A DNA stretch of 64,000 nt, from NCBI RefSeq assembly GCF_017355205.1, contig NZ_JADIJK010000001.1:62001-126000 (forward strand). The letters are read 5' to 3'. The notes beneath the pieces were generated by a model. That model searched no databases, was not told where the DNA came from, and worked only from the letters and a program-made list of their open reading frames with translations. Both the position numbers and the translations under genes were made by a program. Positions 54,455 through 63,247 of the stretch are shown here, in pieces (within the stretch, counting starts at the first letter, position 1; every line of letters begins with the position of its first letter). The stretch comes from Bacillus sp. SD088 (GTDB lineage Bacteria; Bacillota; Bacilli; Bacillales; Bacillaceae_C).

Positions 54455-55420
54455 TTACCAAAGACTCGTCTCGTTTACCTTTTTGGCAATCCAATTCACT
54501 GTAATGAGAAGGATACAACCTACTACATTATTAAATAATCCTACGGCTGCGGAGAAACTATATTGGGCTTCGACAATACCACTCTTATAAACATAGGTTG
54601 CGATAACCTCTGACATTTCCAAGTTTAGTCCATTTTGAAGTAGTAAGATTTTTTGAAAGTCTGAACCCATTATTCCTCCAACTGCTAAGATGGCAAGAAT
54701 GACAATGGTTGGGCGTATTCCTGGCAGGGTGATATGCCATATCCTTCGCAGTTTACTCGCTCCATCGATATAGGCTGCTTCATATTGATCCTGTGGGATT
54801 CCTGCCATTGCAGCTGTATAGATAAGTGATCCCCATCCAACCCCTTGCCAGGTTCCTGACCATACCATGATATGCCAAAAATTATCTGGATTCGCTAGAA
54901 AGTCAATACGTTTTCCTCCAAAAGTTTCAATAATCGCGTTGATTATACCGTTATTAGGTGAAATGAAGAAAAATAAAATTCCTACTGCGACCACGACTGA
55001 TAGAAAGTGAGGGGCATAAGCTATTGTTTGTGCGACATTTCTAAAAACCTTTGATCTTAGTTCGTTAAACAATAATGCAAGAATAATAGGAGCAGGTATA
55101 CTGACTATTAAACTATAAATACTCAGCCCTAATGTATTCTTCAAAAGTCGCCAAAAATGGAAGGAATTAAAAAATCGTTCAAAGTGAGCCAATCCAGCCC
55201 ATTGACTGTCAAATATCCCCAATGCAGGTGAAAAGTTTTTAAAGGCAATGATTACTCCATACATCGGCCAATAGTGCCAAATGATAAAATAAATGATTGC
55301 TGGTGCGATAATAATGTACAGCGGAATATTCTTTTTAAGCTTTTTCTTCACTTCTTGTAAACGACTTTTATTTTGAACATTCATTAGTGGCGTTTGACTA
55401 ACAGTTTGTTGCTTTTTCAC
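54455..55420 (-). CDS. ABC sugar permease, LplB/YteP type
   Basis: About 321 residues with six transmembrane helices: IPLYIIIAPAIIYFIIWHYWPMYGVIIAFKNFSP at the start, EAA motif in QYEAAYIDGASKLRRIWHITLPGIRPTIVIL. The GTG at 55420 follows GAGGAGGG; the longer frame lacks a site. Pairs with the LplC-type gene 30 bases downstream. Confidence 0.9.
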   Translation of the reverse strand: MKKQQTVSQTPLMNVQNKSRLQEVKKKLKKNIPLYIIIAPAIIYFIIWHYWPMYGVIIAFKNFSPALGIFDSQWAGLAHFERFFNSFHFWRLLKNTLGLSIYSLIVSIPAPIILALLFNELRSKVFRNVAQTIAYAPHFLSVVVAVGILFFFISPNNGIINAIIETFGGKRIDFLANPDNFWHIMVWSGTWQGVGWGSLIYTAAMAGIPQDQYEAAYIDGASKLRRIWHITLPGIRPTIVILAILAVGGIMGSDFQKILLLQNGLNLEMSEVIATYVYKSGIVEAQYSFSAAVGLFNNVVGCILLITVNWIAKKVNETSLW

Positions 55421-55615
55421 GTAATTCCCTCCTCTTTTTCTACTATGTTTATATTTTGATTTGTCTTTCACCACCTTCCAAAATCTTGTCTCTTAGATAA
55501 AAACTTTGACTAATCGCCCTTTATCCCCCGCTTATGCTTCTTTGAAGTCTCATAATTTGAAAGCAGGGGACTTATGGACGGTTACATCAGGATAAATACA
55601 CCAAAAGGATTTGGA

Positions 55616-57232
55616 TTATTGATTTTGAATTCTTTCAAATTGAGCACGTCTGATTTCTAAATAACGCTCAATCCCCATTTTCTTCAAGCTGTTTACATAC
55701 TCTTCCCAATCTGTTTCAATATCTGCTTTACCTGTTACAAACTTTGCACGCATCTCCTCAACATATGTGTCAATATCTGTCATGATGGCAGATATTTCGG
55801 CACTTTCTTCCGCAGTACTTTGGAATTGAGGCAGGATGGTTTCTGGTTCTAATGCTTCAATTTCTTCAGTATTTGCGTTATATATATCATCAATCTCTAC
55901 CCCTCTAGCTTTTGCACGCCATTCTGGATCTGGTTCAACGTATGGGTAGAATGCACCATACACGTTATCCACAAATTGGAATGCCCCTAATTGCACACCA
56001 CCGTCATAGTCTAAAATCTCATCACTATAGAGTGGAGCTCCATCCACCATTTCATATGTTTCCCCTTCGATTCCGAAGTAGCCAAAATTAGAACCTTCTT
56101 CACCGTAGAAAAAGTCTACCCACTTAATTGTTTCTTCAGGACTCTGATTATCTTTCGTAATCATAAATTGAGCAGTACCACGGGCTGGATGGTCAATCCA
56201 GTTTAATACCCTGTCACCATTTTCTCCTTCAAAGGCATGCAACCCAACAAAGTTCTCTGCAACCTTACTTCCAAGATAGTCAGGAACTGCCCATGAGAAA
56301 ACACCGACTTTATCTTGAGTACCTTCTGTTACCCATTCTTCATATTCCATATCAGAAAATGTTTGCGGGTGGAATAATTCTTCCTCCCACAGCATATTAA
56401 AATATGACCATTGACTTTTGAACTTCTCATCCGTAAGCGTCAATTGTAACTCATCATTTTCGTCTAAATATAGCTTCATCCCAGCAGCCTTTAGACCACC
56501 ATTCCCCATGCCAAAGGCTCCAAGCATTTGCTCCTCGAACATACCAATTTGACCCGGCGCTATGGAAATCGGGACTTCATCGTCGGCATCGCCATTGCCA
56601 TTGGCGTCTTCTGACTTAAATTTACGAAGTGCATCCGTAAATTGATCTAATGTTGTGATTGATGTAGGATCATCAATACCAATGTTTTCTAACCATTTTG
56701 CATTAATGTTATATCTTAAAGAACGCTCTGGACCTGAAAAATCTACATATGGTAGAGAGTAAATATGTCCATCTGGCATTGTGACCGCTTGCTTAATTGA
56801 CGGATTTTCCTCAAATAATGCTGTTAAGTTTGGTGCATGCTCTGCGATCAAGTCTTCAAGCGGGATAAACAAGCCCTCTTGTCCATACTTTGCCACCTCG
56901 TCTGCTGAAAATCCGAAAGATCCATAGAACGCATCCGGTAATTCCTTGGATGACATGATGACATTCTTTTTCTCTCCTCTGCTCTCATCGGGAACTTCCT
57001 CCCAATCGATGTGGATCCCTGTCATTTCCTCCATCTTTTTCCACATCCATAACTCATCTGCCGGTGGGTGAATACTGCCAAAGCCCCTCTTCATAAAGTG
57101 TAACGATAACTTACCATCTTTTGTCTTATCACTTTCTTTGCTTGCTCCTTCGGAATTGCCACCTGAACAAGCAGTCAATATCATTGAAAAAGTTAGAAGC
57201 AAAACCAATATTAACCATGAGAGCCTTTTCAT
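55616..57232 (-). CDS. ABC oligosaccharide-binding lipoprotein SBP2
   Basis: About 538 residues, paralogue of SBP1 with the same lipobox region (MILTACSGGN) and body motifs. The ATG at 57232 follows TAGGAGGAGTAAG; an upstream frame extends 35 codons but has no site. Gene order SBP2-permease-permease-SBP1 gives two binding proteins for one permease pair, which may widen the range of substrates. First intact gene of copy B, after the ROK and isomerase relics. Confidence 0.88.
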   Translation of the reverse strand: MKRLSWLILVLLLTFSMILTACSGGNSEGASKESDKTKDGKLSLHFMKRGFGSIHPPADELWMWKKMEEMTGIHIDWEEVPDESRGEKKNVIMSSKELPDAFYGSFGFSADEVAKYGQEGLFIPLEDLIAEHAPNLTALFEENPSIKQAVTMPDGHIYSLPYVDFSGPERSLRYNINAKWLENIGIDDPTSITTLDQFTDALRKFKSEDANGNGDADDEVPISIAPGQIGMFEEQMLGAFGMGNGGLKAAGMKLYLDENDELQLTLTDEKFKSQWSYFNMLWEEELFHPQTFSDMEYEEWVTEGTQDKVGVFSWAVPDYLGSKVAENFVGLHAFEGENGDRVLNWIDHPARGTAQFMITKDNQSPEETIKWVDFFYGEEGSNFGYFGIEGETYEMVDGAPLYSDEILDYDGGVQLGAFQFVDNVYGAFYPYVEPDPEWRAKARGVEIDDIYNANTEEIEALEPETILPQFQSTAEESAEISAIMTDIDTYVEEMRAKFVTGKADIETDWEEYVNSLKKMGIERYLEIRRAQFERIQNQ

Positions 57233-57365
57233 CTTACTCCTCCTAAATGTAGAATTCTTTTTTATATCTAAAGAACGCAGTAGCATCCTAGATACCGAAT
57301 TTCTCGTATTTTCAAAAAACGTTAGAAGTAATACCATTTATATAACAGCCTCATAATGACAAGCT

Positions 57366-57775
57366 TAAAAACACTAAGCCTTTACATGTACTAAGCGTTC
57401 CTTTCCCACTTGCCTTTATCTTTATTGCTAATGGTTCTCACCTGAATGCTCGGCTCCATCTGCCACCACATGCTTCCTCGAATTTATCCACCGAAAAACG
57501 ATACAATCTGTTTGGAAGGATTGTACATTGCGTTTTACAGCCGTTCTAATGAATTAATTGAATTTTCGAAGCTCTGAAGAGTGCTAATCCATTCGCTTTT
57601 TTCATGCTCATTTTTCTGGCAACCGTTTTCAAATCGTTTGCAGATAAATAATCTTCGATTGTACCATCTAAAGATTAGTTTTGATAATTCAAGCCATCCG
57701 ACGGCAAACCATATTTTTTACGATCCTACCTTTTTCAATGAAAGTGGAGATACTGCTCATCCCTAACATTCATTT
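57366..57775 (-). pseudogene. Decayed ROK kinase, copy B
   Basis: Base-level similarity to 45090-45560 throughout: CACTAAGCCTTTACATGTAC, CCACCGAAAAACGATACAATC, GGAAGGATTGTACATTGCG, TCGTTTGCAGATAAATAATC and others, with many frameshifts and deletions and the 5' half missing. Not translatable as a kinase. Confidence 0.8.
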
Positions 57776-57784
57776 GAACCATTC

Positions 57785-57998
57785 TATATTTTTTGAGATG
57801 AATAAAATTGTTCAAATGCTTGTTTGATATAACTTGGATTCAACGTTTGACAAGCCGTTCTAACAACTTGCTTTCGTTCATAGTAGTATAACATTCTATT
57901 GTTATGACATTGACTCGGGTGTGAATACTTGTCTATGACCTCTTTATAACCGCTGTATACCTGTTTCCTTACCTGTATTTCTGAAAAAGAATATACAT
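57785..57998 (-). pseudogene. Decayed mannose-6-phosphate isomerase 5' end, copy B
   Basis: Matches 47500-47732, the first about 75 codons of the intact isomerase (GAGATGAATAAAATTGTTCA, AACATTCTATTGTTATGACA, GACCTCTTTATAACC), with frameshifts. The intervening isomerase body and kinase 5' end are deleted. The matching upstream region, including a TGTCATGACA palindrome and AAATTGTCTTTTTA, continues to about 58110. Confidence 0.8.
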
Positions 57999-58171
57999 GA
58001 TATACCTCCTATACTATAATGTCCCTTTGTCATGACATTATATCACAACCCAACGTGTAAAATTGTCTTTTTAAACGCCTACTGCCAGAACGCTTTACAT
58101 GCTTTGTCATATCTTCGCAAAAAAATGGTTATTAGGGGTAATACCAGCGTAGCTGACATGGGTAAAAGTAT

Positions 58172-58204
58172 AAGAACCCTCCGCATTTGGTCTGGAGAGT
58201 TCTT
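58172..58204. terminator. Hairpin at the edge of the copy B region
   Basis: AAGAACCCTCC pairs with GGAGAGTTCTT (one mismatch) around a 12-base loop, followed by TTTTAGG. It immediately precedes the third structured repeat. Confidence 0.55.
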
Positions 58205-58212
58205 TTAGGAGT

Positions 58213-58612
58213 GATAAAGTGAACCTTCAATCAGTGGGGGTTTTCTTTCATCCCCCACTGATTTCAGAGGATCAAAGGCTAAAATCGCGACATCCTGTCG
58301 CTTCGTCTGCACTAGTACATCCTATACGTCGCTACGCCTTTGCGACCAACATCTTGTTGGCCCGAACCAATCGGGCTTTTACTCGAAGAGGCGGAAGCGC
58401 GACGTACAAATTTAAAGGGTTCTGACGGGATAAAGGAAACACGATGAGCCCAAAGGGCGAATCGATGTTGACTTACGCAAACAGAAACCGTAAATTTGCT
58501 AGTCACTAGTCGCTGAAGCTAGATTAGGGCAGTGTATCCCTCACCTATGCTTCTCCGTATTCTCTAAAGCCTTGAGATGGGGGAATTACTGCCCGTTAAT
58601 GCAGGATAAATG
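58213..58612 (+). repeat. Structured intergenic repeat family, copy 3 (longest)
   Basis: Opens with AATCAGTGGGGG / CCCCCACTGATT, a perfect 12-bp hairpin. In order follow GCGACATCCTGTCGC, a TACATCCTATACG-type element, CGCTACGCCTTTGCGA, CCAACATCTTGTTGG and CCCGAACCAATCGGGC, each able to fold, then the conserved AAAGGAAACACGATGAGCCC, GAATCGATGTTGACTTACGCA, CCGTAAATTTGCTAG and CCGTTAATGCAGG blocks shared with copies 1 or 2. No protein-coding sense. Confidence 0.8.
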
Positions 58613-58669
58613 TACCAATTGCAGCCTGTTGTTAAACTAACGTGCCCATCAGCTTAATAAGCCCATTTG

Positions 58670-59200
58670 CTATAGCATCACCTCTAATTGAATGTCACTA
58701 ATTTCTCGTTTATAAATAAACTCATTTATCTCTGCCGCTAGAACACAACCCATTTTATGATAAAAATTTTGAGTTTCCACTGATGGATGTGCACCTATAT
58801 ACAGTTTTTCCGCACCTAATAATTTTGCAGCTTCTTTTGCCTTAAGAAAAAGATACTCACCAATCTTCTGTCCTCGGGCGGGGCGAGTTACATGGAGAAA
58901 AGATAACTCTCGATAAATAGACTCGCTTCCAAATGGTACTGCTTCAATAACAGCGAATCCAATCAATTGTGCCTCTTGTTTTGCAATTACTACAGCACCG
59001 CCTTTTTTAATCGTTTGTTTAAAATGCTCGACAATCTGTCGTTTCTTTTCCAAGGTCCAATTGTCTTCAAACAAATCCTCGTTCTCAATCAATGTTCCCT
59101 GATCATTGAATAGCACTCTTGTTGTTCTTTGAAAACGTTCAAAAGAATCTAGCATCCCAGGTAAAACATCTTCAATTTGTATAGCACTTATTGTAAGCAT
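58670..59200 (-). CDS. GNAT-family acetyltransferase
   Basis: A 176-residue GNAT: YRELSFLHVTRPARGQKIGEYLFLKAKEAAKLLGAEKLYIGAHPSVETQNFYHKMGCVLA contains the acetyl-CoA loop (RPARGQKIG) and the C-terminal strand. AGGAGTGAATATCC precedes the ATG. Substrate unknown; similar proteins are annotated only as N-acetyltransferases. It stands alone. Confidence 0.85.
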   Translation of the reverse strand: MLTISAIQIEDVLPGMLDSFERFQRTTRVLFNDQGTLIENEDLFEDNWTLEKKRQIVEHFKQTIKKGGAVVIAKQEAQLIGFAVIEAVPFGSESIYRELSFLHVTRPARGQKIGEYLFLKAKEAAKLLGAEKLYIGAHPSVETQNFYHKMGCVLAAEINEFIYKREISDIQLEVML

Positions 59201-59354
59201 GGATATTCACTCCTAAAAACCATATTAAAGTTGAATTACAAACACCTAAGCTTATTTTACTAATATTACCTCCTTAACGTAACTGTCCATTACTTCAAAT
59301 AACGAAAAAAGGAGTAGCCGCGTTGGAGATCCTCCACTATCGTTTCCAGATAGC

Positions 59355-59507
59355 GTGGAACTACGCCACTTTTTACTAACTTGTCTAAAAAAGCAAGGTG
59401 TGGACGATACGCTAATTCAATCCTATTCAGGACACAAGAGCAGAAAGTCACTCGAGGTTTACTTTAGATTGGCAATTGGGGAGGTACAAAATGAATATAA
59501 TGAAGTC
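59355..59507 (+). pseudogene. C-terminal fragment of a tyrosine recombinase
   Basis: [20 protein letters not shown], then [18 protein letters not shown]: the LRH, GH and VY residues of the integrase catalytic site in the right spacing, followed by [13 protein letters not shown]. Everything before the LRH box is missing, so the fragment is inactive; the upstream 140 bases do not supply it. Confidence 0.7.
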
Positions 59508-59576
59508 ATTATTAACTCCCAATTTAATACATCTTATTGCGATCACGAACTCATTACAGAACGATTCAAGTGCTGC

Positions 59577-59776
59577 TGGAAGCTTAATTCAAGGAGTTGT
59601 AATTCGAGCGATCATTTATACAATCGTAGTTTTAATTATGATCCAAATGAAAAAGGAAAAAACGGGCAAAAATTGCATTAGCAATTGGATTAGGCGTAGG
59701 AACTCTCTCTTATAATCGAACCCATTAGATGGTTTTACGTAAACAATTATCCACAAGCTACAATTTTATAATTTAC
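59577..59776 (+). pseudogene. Frameshifted small membrane protein
   Basis: Three frames in turn read [37 protein letters not shown] and SLIIEPIRWFYVNNYPQATIL, together a two-helix membrane protein broken by frameshifts near 59665 and 59710. Family not recognised beyond that. The gap 59201-59354 shows nothing else. Confidence 0.5.
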
Positions 59777-59791
59777 TAGGCCACAAGAAAT

Positions 59792-59832
59792 AGGCTGTTA
59801 TAAAAGTCATTGAATAACTTTTATAACAGCCT
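59792..59832. terminator. Terminator of the GH29 gene
   Basis: Perfect 16-bp stem AGGCTGTTATAAAAGT / ACTTTTATAACAGCCT with a 9-base loop, 15 bases beyond the fucosidase stop. Confidence 0.75.
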
Positions 59833-59847
59833 TAGTCATGTTCCTTA

Positions 59848-61266
59848 TTATTTACTATTATAAACCGCAAAGGAAGAAATCTGTGGACACCATCTCGATG
59901 CTGAAATCGTGAGTCGAATAAAGCGAGCTTTTGTCTCATCGCAACGGCAAATGCGTTTATAGCCAATCACCGTTCCATCAAACAATGGCTTCCATTCATC
60001 ACCCGCTTTATATTCGAGTTCAAATTTTTCAACTCGCTGCCCGTAACGATATTCCTGCAAAACAATATGATCAAATTCCTGTTCATTTTGTAAATCAATT
60101 TCAACCTGGGCTTGTTCAGTTCCTTCTTCAGGGGCCCAAAATGTGTCTTTATTATCATCAAACATGGCATTTGCTTCATGTCCGCTTTGTTCTTCTGTTG
60201 CAGTTGCTGTCGCCTCAGTCGCCAGATTTTCTTGGAAGATTTCGCATATCCGATCCCCAAGTTCTTCTAAACGTTTGACATCATTTTCATGAATAAGCCC
60301 CCGTTTATCTGGTGGCAAATTCAATAAGAACATGGCGTTGCCGCCAACTGATCCATAATAAACATGTAACAATTCATCTAATGATTTAACCTGATCATCT
60401 TCTGTGGCATGGTAAAACCAACCTGGTCGAATGGATGTATTGACTTCTGCTGGGTACCAGACCAGTTCATCTGCCTGCTGAATCACCTTTCTACTTCCCA
60501 AATCCTGATCAACTGCCTCATATTTTTGAGCGAACGCGCGATCATCCGTTTGTTGAGATTCTTCAGCAATTTTTTCCGTTTCTCTTAATTCAATCGGAAC
60601 GACACTCCATTCCGATTCTCGACAATGTCCTGCTTCATTTCCACACCAGCGCACATCTGGTCCACATACAGACATGCTGGCATTTGGTTGCAATTGGCGC
60701 ACAAGGTCATAATAAGAATCCCAATCATATTGTTGGCGCTTTCCATTCGGACCTTCTCCACAAGCACCGTCAAACCAAACACTGAAAATCTCACCGTAAT
60801 TCGTTAATAGCTCTCGTAATTGATTCTTGAAATATGTATTATAGCGAGGAGAATCTCCATATGTAGGCTCGTGGCGGTCCCATGGAGATAAATAAACCCC
60901 AAATTTCAAGCCTTCTTTTTGACAGGCCTCGGATACTTCTTTCACAAGATCGCCTTCACCGTTTCTCCACGGACTATTTTTCACTGAGTAATCCGTATAC
61001 TCACTTGGCCATAGGCAAAAGCCATCATGATGTTTACATGTGAGAATTAGCCCTCTCATTCCAGCGCTTTTACAGGCCTGTACCCATTGCTCCGCATCCA
61101 ATTCCTCAGGATGAAAAATGGCGGGATCCTCTTTTCCGCTCCCCCATTCCTGATCGGTAAAGGTATTAATGCCAAAATGAATAAAGCCATAAAACTCAAG
61201 TTCTTGATGCTTCACTTGTCTTTCTGTCGGTTGTACATGAGCTGCATAATGAATAATCTCTTCCAT
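59848..61266 (-). CDS. GH29 alpha-L-fucosidase with C-terminal F5/8-type module
   Basis: About 472 residues. The GH29 barrel shows FYGFIHFGINTFTDQEWG, LTCKHHDGFCLWPSEYTDYSV (near 75), FGVYLSPWDRHEPTYGD and VWFDGACGEG (nucleophile Asp near 165). The last about 130 residues (ATEEQSGHEANAMFDDNKDTFWAPEEG, FDHIVLQEYRYGQRVEKFELEY) form a galactose-binding-like module. No signal peptide. The ATG at 61266 has GGGGAGATAACG; the open frame upstream runs into the repeat at 61295 and is not coding. Removes terminal fucose from imported glycans. Confidence 0.88.
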   Translation of the reverse strand: MEEIIHYAAHVQPTERQVKHQELEFYGFIHFGINTFTDQEWGSGKEDPAIFHPEELDAEQWVQACKSAGMRGLILTCKHHDGFCLWPSEYTDYSVKNSPWRNGEGDLVKEVSEACQKEGLKFGVYLSPWDRHEPTYGDSPRYNTYFKNQLRELLTNYGEIFSVWFDGACGEGPNGKRQQYDWDSYYDLVRQLQPNASMSVCGPDVRWCGNEAGHCRESEWSVVPIELRETEKIAEESQQTDDRAFAQKYEAVDQDLGSRKVIQQADELVWYPAEVNTSIRPGWFYHATEDDQVKSLDELLHVYYGSVGGNAMFLLNLPPDKRGLIHENDVKRLEELGDRICEIFQENLATEATATATEEQSGHEANAMFDDNKDTFWAPEEGTEQAQVEIDLQNEQEFDHIVLQEYRYGQRVEKFELEYKAGDEWKPLFDGTVIGYKRICRCDETKARFIRLTISASRWCPQISSFAVYNSK

Positions 61267-61294
61267 CGTTATCTCCCCTTCCATGTTGAGAGGC

Positions 61295-61386
61295 TGGGAC
61301 ATAAGTATTTTCATCAAAGAAAAAGCCGAATTCTGCTAAGGTAATGCATTGTTCGTTTTGGGGCTTAACGTTTTAATTATGTCCCA
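61295..61386 (-). repeat. MITE-like TGGGACATAA repeat, internally deleted copy
   Basis: TGGGACATAA ... TTATGTCCCA with both ends of the 215-base element at 19665 (AAAACGTTAAG, TTACCTTAGC, TCTTTG.TAAAAATACTTATG on the minus strand) but without the GC-rich centre; 92 bases. It lies just upstream of the fucosidase and after the PhyH gene, and its pairing ends followed by CCCCTTTTTT could terminate plus-strand transcription. Confidence 0.8.
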
Positions 61387-61487
61387 GCCCCTTTTTTAGC
61401 TTTTGTTCCTGATTTAAAGCATTACTGGAAAGGTTGACAACAAATATAGAATGATTTATTTTTAAAAAAACTCTTCAACCTAACCAG

Positions 61488-62312
61488 TTAATGCAATTCA
61501 AATTCATATTCCCAGTCAATCCCACATGGCAAACCTTCCGCATTCGCATTCGTGTCGACTGGTGTTCCGTCAAATCGATATAGGGGCGCATAGCCATGAC
61601 CGATCCGACTTGTCGATTCTCCTACATAATGGCAGATAAAGGAGCGACGAAAGCGGTCTTTCGATTGATTAGGATAAGATCCATGAATGACACTCCCATT
61701 AAAGAATAGCACATCTCCAGCTTTCATATTACACTGTTCGACAGACTTACCTTCGGGAACCTCCACTTCTAAAGCTGTAAAAGACTCTTTAATATCTGCT
61801 TTATGTGGGCACATAATATCCAGTTCACTCGTTTTTGGGACAACAACAAGCCCACCATTTTCTTCGTCTGCATCATCTACCGCAACCCAGGCGGCGATAC
61901 AAGTCCCAGGTTCAACCTTCAAATAAAAATTGTCTTGATGGAGCGCCTGCCCCCTTGATCCTGGTGGTTTAAAGTAAAACATACTTTGGGCCGCAAGCGG
62001 TTCCTCATTAAATAAATTTGCTAGGACTCGTTTGATATTCGGATGAAGCATATACTCTTTCAGCGTGCCATTCACCTTATGGGGATGGATCATCCTTGGA
62101 TAAAGCTTCAGAGGGTCCTTCCCTGCTTCCTCTTTTGGAGCGGGATTGAAACACCCCTTGATCGGACCTCCAGCGTGCATATTCATTGCTGTCTTTTTTA
62201 TTTCATCGATTTCTTGCTCAGTAAGAAGACCTCTAGCGATCCCAAACCCTTCATCGTGAAACTGCTGAACAAGTTGCTTATCTAACATATTACTTTCTAC
62301 ACTTTTCTCCAT
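61488..62312 (-). CDS. Phytanoyl-CoA dioxygenase (PhyH) family oxygenase
   Basis: A 274-residue Fe(II)/2-oxoglutarate oxygenase. Facial triad: His and Asp in ALHQDNFYLKV and distal His in GSVIHGSYPN; 2-oxoglutarate Arg probably in FRRSFICHYVG. FHDEGFGIARGLLTEQEI is the usual N-terminal part. GGAGGGGACAAT precedes the ATG. Divergent from an AraC gene with under 90 bases between. Such pairs occur near glycosidases in Bacillales; the substrate is unknown, perhaps a modified sugar or compatible solute. Confidence 0.85.
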   Translation of the reverse strand: MEKSVESNMLDKQLVQQFHDEGFGIARGLLTEQEIDEIKKTAMNMHAGGPIKGCFNPAPKEEAGKDPLKLYPRMIHPHKVNGTLKEYMLHPNIKRVLANLFNEEPLAAQSMFYFKPPGSRGQALHQDNFYLKVEPGTCIAAWVAVDDADEENGGLVVVPKTSELDIMCPHKADIKESFTALEVEVPEGKSVEQCNMKAGDVLFFNGSVIHGSYPNQSKDRFRRSFICHYVGESTSRIGHGYAPLYRFDGTPVDTNANAEGLPCGIDWEYEFELH

Positions 62313-62394
62313 ATTGTCCCCTCCATTTTATATTTTCATAGGAATGGTTACGTTTGCATTGTATAATAGGGAGAAAACGAAAGGAATACAGAAA

Positions 62395-63225
62395 ATGGCT
62401 AATCATTATCATGATCCTGCTACATATCATTTTCCTAATGTCCTCGTTTCAGGCCATTTTTCCAAAGCATTTGGGTATGAAACCGTTCGTTCAGAAGGGA
62501 CACATGATTGGCTTCTGACCTACACACTGAAAGGAAAAGGCGGTTTCCAAATTGGAGATGCTGACCTCATGTGTCAACCTGGTGATATTATCATATTAAA
62601 ACCAGGAACACCGCATCATTATTATACAAGAAAAGAAGAGGTTTGGGATTTTCTTTGGGTCCATTTTATCCCTCGCCTAGATTGGAAACCATGGCTACAG
62701 TTACCAGAACAAGAAACAGGGTTATTATCGATCCATACAAACCAACCAACCTTGCAGAATAGGTTGACAACTGCATTTTTCAGATTAATCGGAGACAATC
62801 AACCATTTAATCGTATTTCTAGAGAACTGGCCCTTAATGCTCTTGAAGAAATCATTCTACTTATCTATCAGAAAAGCAACCCATTGTATAATTACATTCG
62901 AGATCCACGTATACAAGACATCGTAGAATACTTAACACATCATTATAACCAGCACCATTCCATAGCCGAACTAGCTAAGATGGCTTGTTTATCCCCATCA
63001 CGCTTAGCTCATTTATTTAAAGAAGAAGTTGGACAGTCCATTATTGAGATGCTTATCACCATTCGTTTAAGGCATGCAACACGTTTTCTTCAATTTACTT
63101 CTCACCCTATAACGGAAATTGCAGAAGAATGTGGGTTCCAATCAACCAGTTACTTCAGTCAACAATTCTCTAGGGTTTATGGCATGAGTCCCACTGCTTA
63201 TCGGGCGCAAGCCGCTAGAATATAA
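62395..63225 (+). CDS. AraC-family transcriptional regulator with cupin sensor
   Basis: About 276 residues. Cupin sensor: HDWLLTYTLKGKGGFQIGDADLMCQPGDIIILKPGTPHHYY; tandem HTH: IAELAKMACLSPSRLAHLFKEEVGQSIIEML and ITEIAEECGFQSTSYFSQQFSRVYGMSPTAYR. The ATG at 62395 has GAAAGGAATACAGAAA; the longer frame from 62314 overlaps the PhyH promoter. Probably activates the PhyH-fucosidase genes. Confidence 0.87.
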   Translation: MANHYHDPATYHFPNVLVSGHFSKAFGYETVRSEGTHDWLLTYTLKGKGGFQIGDADLMCQPGDIIILKPGTPHHYYTRKEEVWDFLWVHFIPRLDWKPWLQLPEQETGLLSIHTNQPTLQNRLTTAFFRLIGDNQPFNRISRELALNALEEIILLIYQKSNPLYNYIRDPRIQDIVEYLTHHYNQHHSIAELAKMACLSPSRLAHLFKEEVGQSIIEMLITIRLRHATRFLQFTSHPITEIAEECGFQSTSYFSQQFSRVYGMSPTAYRAQAARI

Positions 63226-63247
63226 GAAATGGGAGGATTGGAAATAT

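Noticed and set aside
57581-57766. 61-codon plus-strand frame
   Set aside because: Antisense to the ROK relic; not conserved in the intact kinase region.
58219-58506. Overlapping plus and minus frames of 60-70 codons in the 58.2 kb repeat
   Set aside because: Both are products of the repeat's GC-rich hairpins and are interrupted in its other copies.
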